From Gammaproteobacteria bacterium (GTDB lineage Bacteria > Pseudomonadota > Gammaproteobacteria > Steroidobacterales > Steroidobacteraceae): a DNA stretch of 8,010 nt. Below the pieces are notes generated by a model. That model ran no database searches, had not been told where the DNA came from, and worked only from the letters and a program-made list of their open reading frames with translations. Both the position numbers and the translations under genes were made by a program. The stretch lies in assembly GCA_003165495.1 (NCBI GenBank), contig PMMB01000175.1, positions 1-8,010 of the forward strand, given 5' to 3'. Below are positions 6,710 through 8,010 of this stretch, in pieces; within the stretch, counting starts at the first letter, position 1; each line of letters begins with the position of its first letter.

Positions 6710-7586
6710 TGAACAATTGCGCAATATCCACCGCGTCGAATACATGGGCGCGATTGCAGAAATCGCAACGCACTTCGACTTCCCCGCGCTCGGCCAGAAC
6801 AGAACGCGTTTCCGCTTCGCCCAGGCTCTGCAACATGCCGCTGACCCGCTCGCGTGAACATCGGCAACGAAAATAAACCGGTGCCGGTTCAAATAGGCGT
6901 ACATCATCTTCATTGAACAGCCGGTGCAGAATTTCCGCGTCGGCTAGCGTGCGCAACTCTTCGGGCGTGAGTGTCTCGCCGATCAGCTGCACGCGCCGCC
7001 ACGCGTCGTCGACAGCCGCCACCTCAACGGCGTGTGCGCCCGGCGCGTCCGCAATGGGCAGTTTTTGCAGCAGCATCCCGGACGCGCCGGACGCGTCGGC
7101 ATGCAGCCAGAGTCGTGTCGGCAATTGCTCGGAATTCTCGAAGTAGACCTGCAGCGATTCAGCCAAGCGTTGACCCGAGATGGGCACGATTCCTTGATAG
7201 CGCTGCGAGCCGTCGTCGGTTTCCAATGTCACGGTTAGATTGCCGGTGCCGATCAGATCGACCCGGACAGCACCTGTGCCCGCGTCCGTATATTCACCCT
7301 CACGGTATCGCGCCAGCCCCCGGACTCCGAGGCCGCTGGTACATTGCGCCAGCATGAGATGCACGGGTCCGTCGCCCTGTAATTGCAGGGATAGGACGCC
7401 CTCGAACTTGACCGTCGCGGCCAACAGCAGAGAGGCTGCCACCGCTTCACCCAACGTATCGCGGATCGCCGCCGGATACTCATGATGCAGGGTCAATGCG
7501 CGCCAAGCAGCATCCAGGTGTACCAAGTGCCCGCGAATCGGGTATTGCTCGAATATGAAGCGATGCAAGCAGTCGCGGTCATGCAT
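6669..7586 (-). CDS. hslO: Hsp33 redox-activated molecular chaperone
   Basis: A 305-residue cytoplasmic chaperone that is switched on when peroxide plus unfolding stress oxidises its zinc-bound cysteines, after which it holds unfolding proteins. The zinc motif is complete: CRC (C241, C243) and CDFC (C274, C277). The N-terminal part also fits, with RFIFEQYPIRGHLVHLD, LLLAATVKFEGVLSLQLQGDGP and LGVRGLARY. ATG at 7586 is preferred; it is one base after the gatB stop (TAA-G-ATG). A GTG at 7598 would add four residues and overlap gatB. The C-terminus runs about a dozen residues past the usual DIAQLF end, and that tail is what overlaps the peroxidase start. The position between gatB and a peroxidase gene suggests joint transcription. 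Confidence 0.95.
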   Translation of the reverse strand: MHDRDCLHRFIFEQYPIRGHLVHLDAAWRALTLHHEYPAAIRDTLGEAVAASLLLAATVKFEGVLSLQLQGDGPVHLMLAQCTSGLGVRGLARYREGEYTDAGTGAVRVDLIGTGNLTVTLETDDGSQRYQGIVPISGQRLAESLQVYFENSEQLPTRLWLHADASGASGMLLQKLPIADAPGAHAVEVAAVDDAWRRVQLIGETLTPEELRTLADAEILHRLFNEDDVRLFEPAPVYFRCRCSRERVSGMLQSLGEAETRSVLAERGEVEVRCDFCNRAHVFDAVDIAQLFNAGVASDSGRSVH

Positions 7587-7587
7587 C

Positions 7588-8010
7588 TTAAGCGCCACCG
7601 CCCAGCTTGAGCTTAAGCAATTCGTTGAGTTGCGCCGGATTCGCTTTGCCTTCGGTCGCCTTCATCACCTGCCCGACGAAGAAACCGAACAATTTCTCCT
7701 TGCCGGAACGGTAATCTGCGAGTTGCTTGGGGTTGGCGGCGATCACGGCGTCGATCACTCCTTCGATGGCGCCCGAGTCGGTGATCTGTTTGAGGCCCTT
7801 CGCCTCGATGATGGCGTCCGCGGACTTGCCCTCGGACCACATCGCCTCGAATACCTCCTTGGCGATTTTGCCCGAGATGGTCTGATCGACGATCCGCTCC
7901 AGCAGGCCGCTCAATTGCCCTGGCGACACGCGTGATTCCTTAATCTCGACATTGTCGCGATTCAGTGCGCTCGATAATTCGCCCATGACCCAATTCGCAG
8001 CGAGCTTCGC
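7588..8010 (-). CDS. gatB: Asp/Glu-tRNA amidotransferase subunit B, C-terminal part (cut by window)
   Basis: The frame is open to the window end and shows the last 140 residues, stopping at TAA (7588-7590). The visible part begins AKLAANWVMGELSSALN and continues with the GatB tail (YqeY-like) domain: VSPGQLSGLLERIV, GKIAKEVFEAMW, ITDSGAIEGVIDAVIAANP, then FGFFVGQVMKATEGKANP near the end. GatB works with GatA and GatC to convert misacylated Glu-tRNA(Gln) or Asp-tRNA(Asn) to the amide form; the tail binds the tRNA. gatA and gatC are presumably upstream, outside the window. This is the housekeeping anchor of the region and marks it as chromosomal. Confidence 0.96.
   Translation of the reverse strand, partial: AKLAANWVMGELSSALNRDNVEIKESRVSPGQLSGLLERIVDQTISGKIAKEVFEAMWSEGKSADAIIEAKGLKQITDSGAIEGVIDAVIAANPKQLADYRSGKEKLFGFFVGQVMKATEGKANPAQLNELLKLKLGGGA

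Noticed and set aside
6008..6712. Open frame of 234 residues on the plus strand
   Set aside because: It is antisense to the peroxidase, whose two CxxCH sites and family motifs are clear; the plus-strand product has no recognisable domain.

Overview
This window comes from a GC-rich proteobacterial chromosome. The Hsp33 and GatB sequences and the mix of neighbours are compatible with a gammaproteobacterium of the Xanthomonadales, Nevskiales or Steroidobacterales type, but this placement is an impression and no comparison could be run. There are seven genes, two of them cut by the window edges. No tRNA, rRNA, insertion sequence or CRISPR array was seen.

Left, plus strand: the 3' part (almost all) of a flavin-dependent halogenase-like FAD oxidoreductase. 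After 95 bases comes a two-gene unit: a secreted selenium-binding-protein-56 (SBP56) family enzyme, best called methanethiol oxidase (mtoX), and a SCO1/SenC-type copper chaperone that overlaps its stop codon by one base.

Middle, minus strand: a membrane protein with a periplasmic CHASE4 sensor and a cytoplasmic EAL domain that has lost several catalytic residues. Its 3' end overlaps the SCO gene by 49 bases, tail to tail. Upstream of it lies a 322-base intergenic region rich in inverted repeats. These include two interlocking stems next to the predicted ribosome binding site of the EAL gene.

Right, minus strand: a tight run gatB (end only), hslO (Hsp33) and a di-heme cytochrome c peroxidase of the MauG/CcpA family. 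gatB and hslO are one base apart; hslO and the peroxidase overlap by 41 bases with the chosen start.

How they may work together: as I recall the published work on bacterial SBP56, mtoX is commonly accompanied by SCO1/SenC and MauG-type genes. All three occur here within about 5.3 kb, but split by the CHASE4-EAL gene and placed on both strands. Methanethiol oxidase makes formaldehyde, H2S and H2O2. A copper chaperone, a peroxidase and a peroxide-activated chaperone near it therefore make a coherent, still inferred, set. The EAL protein is the least explained member.
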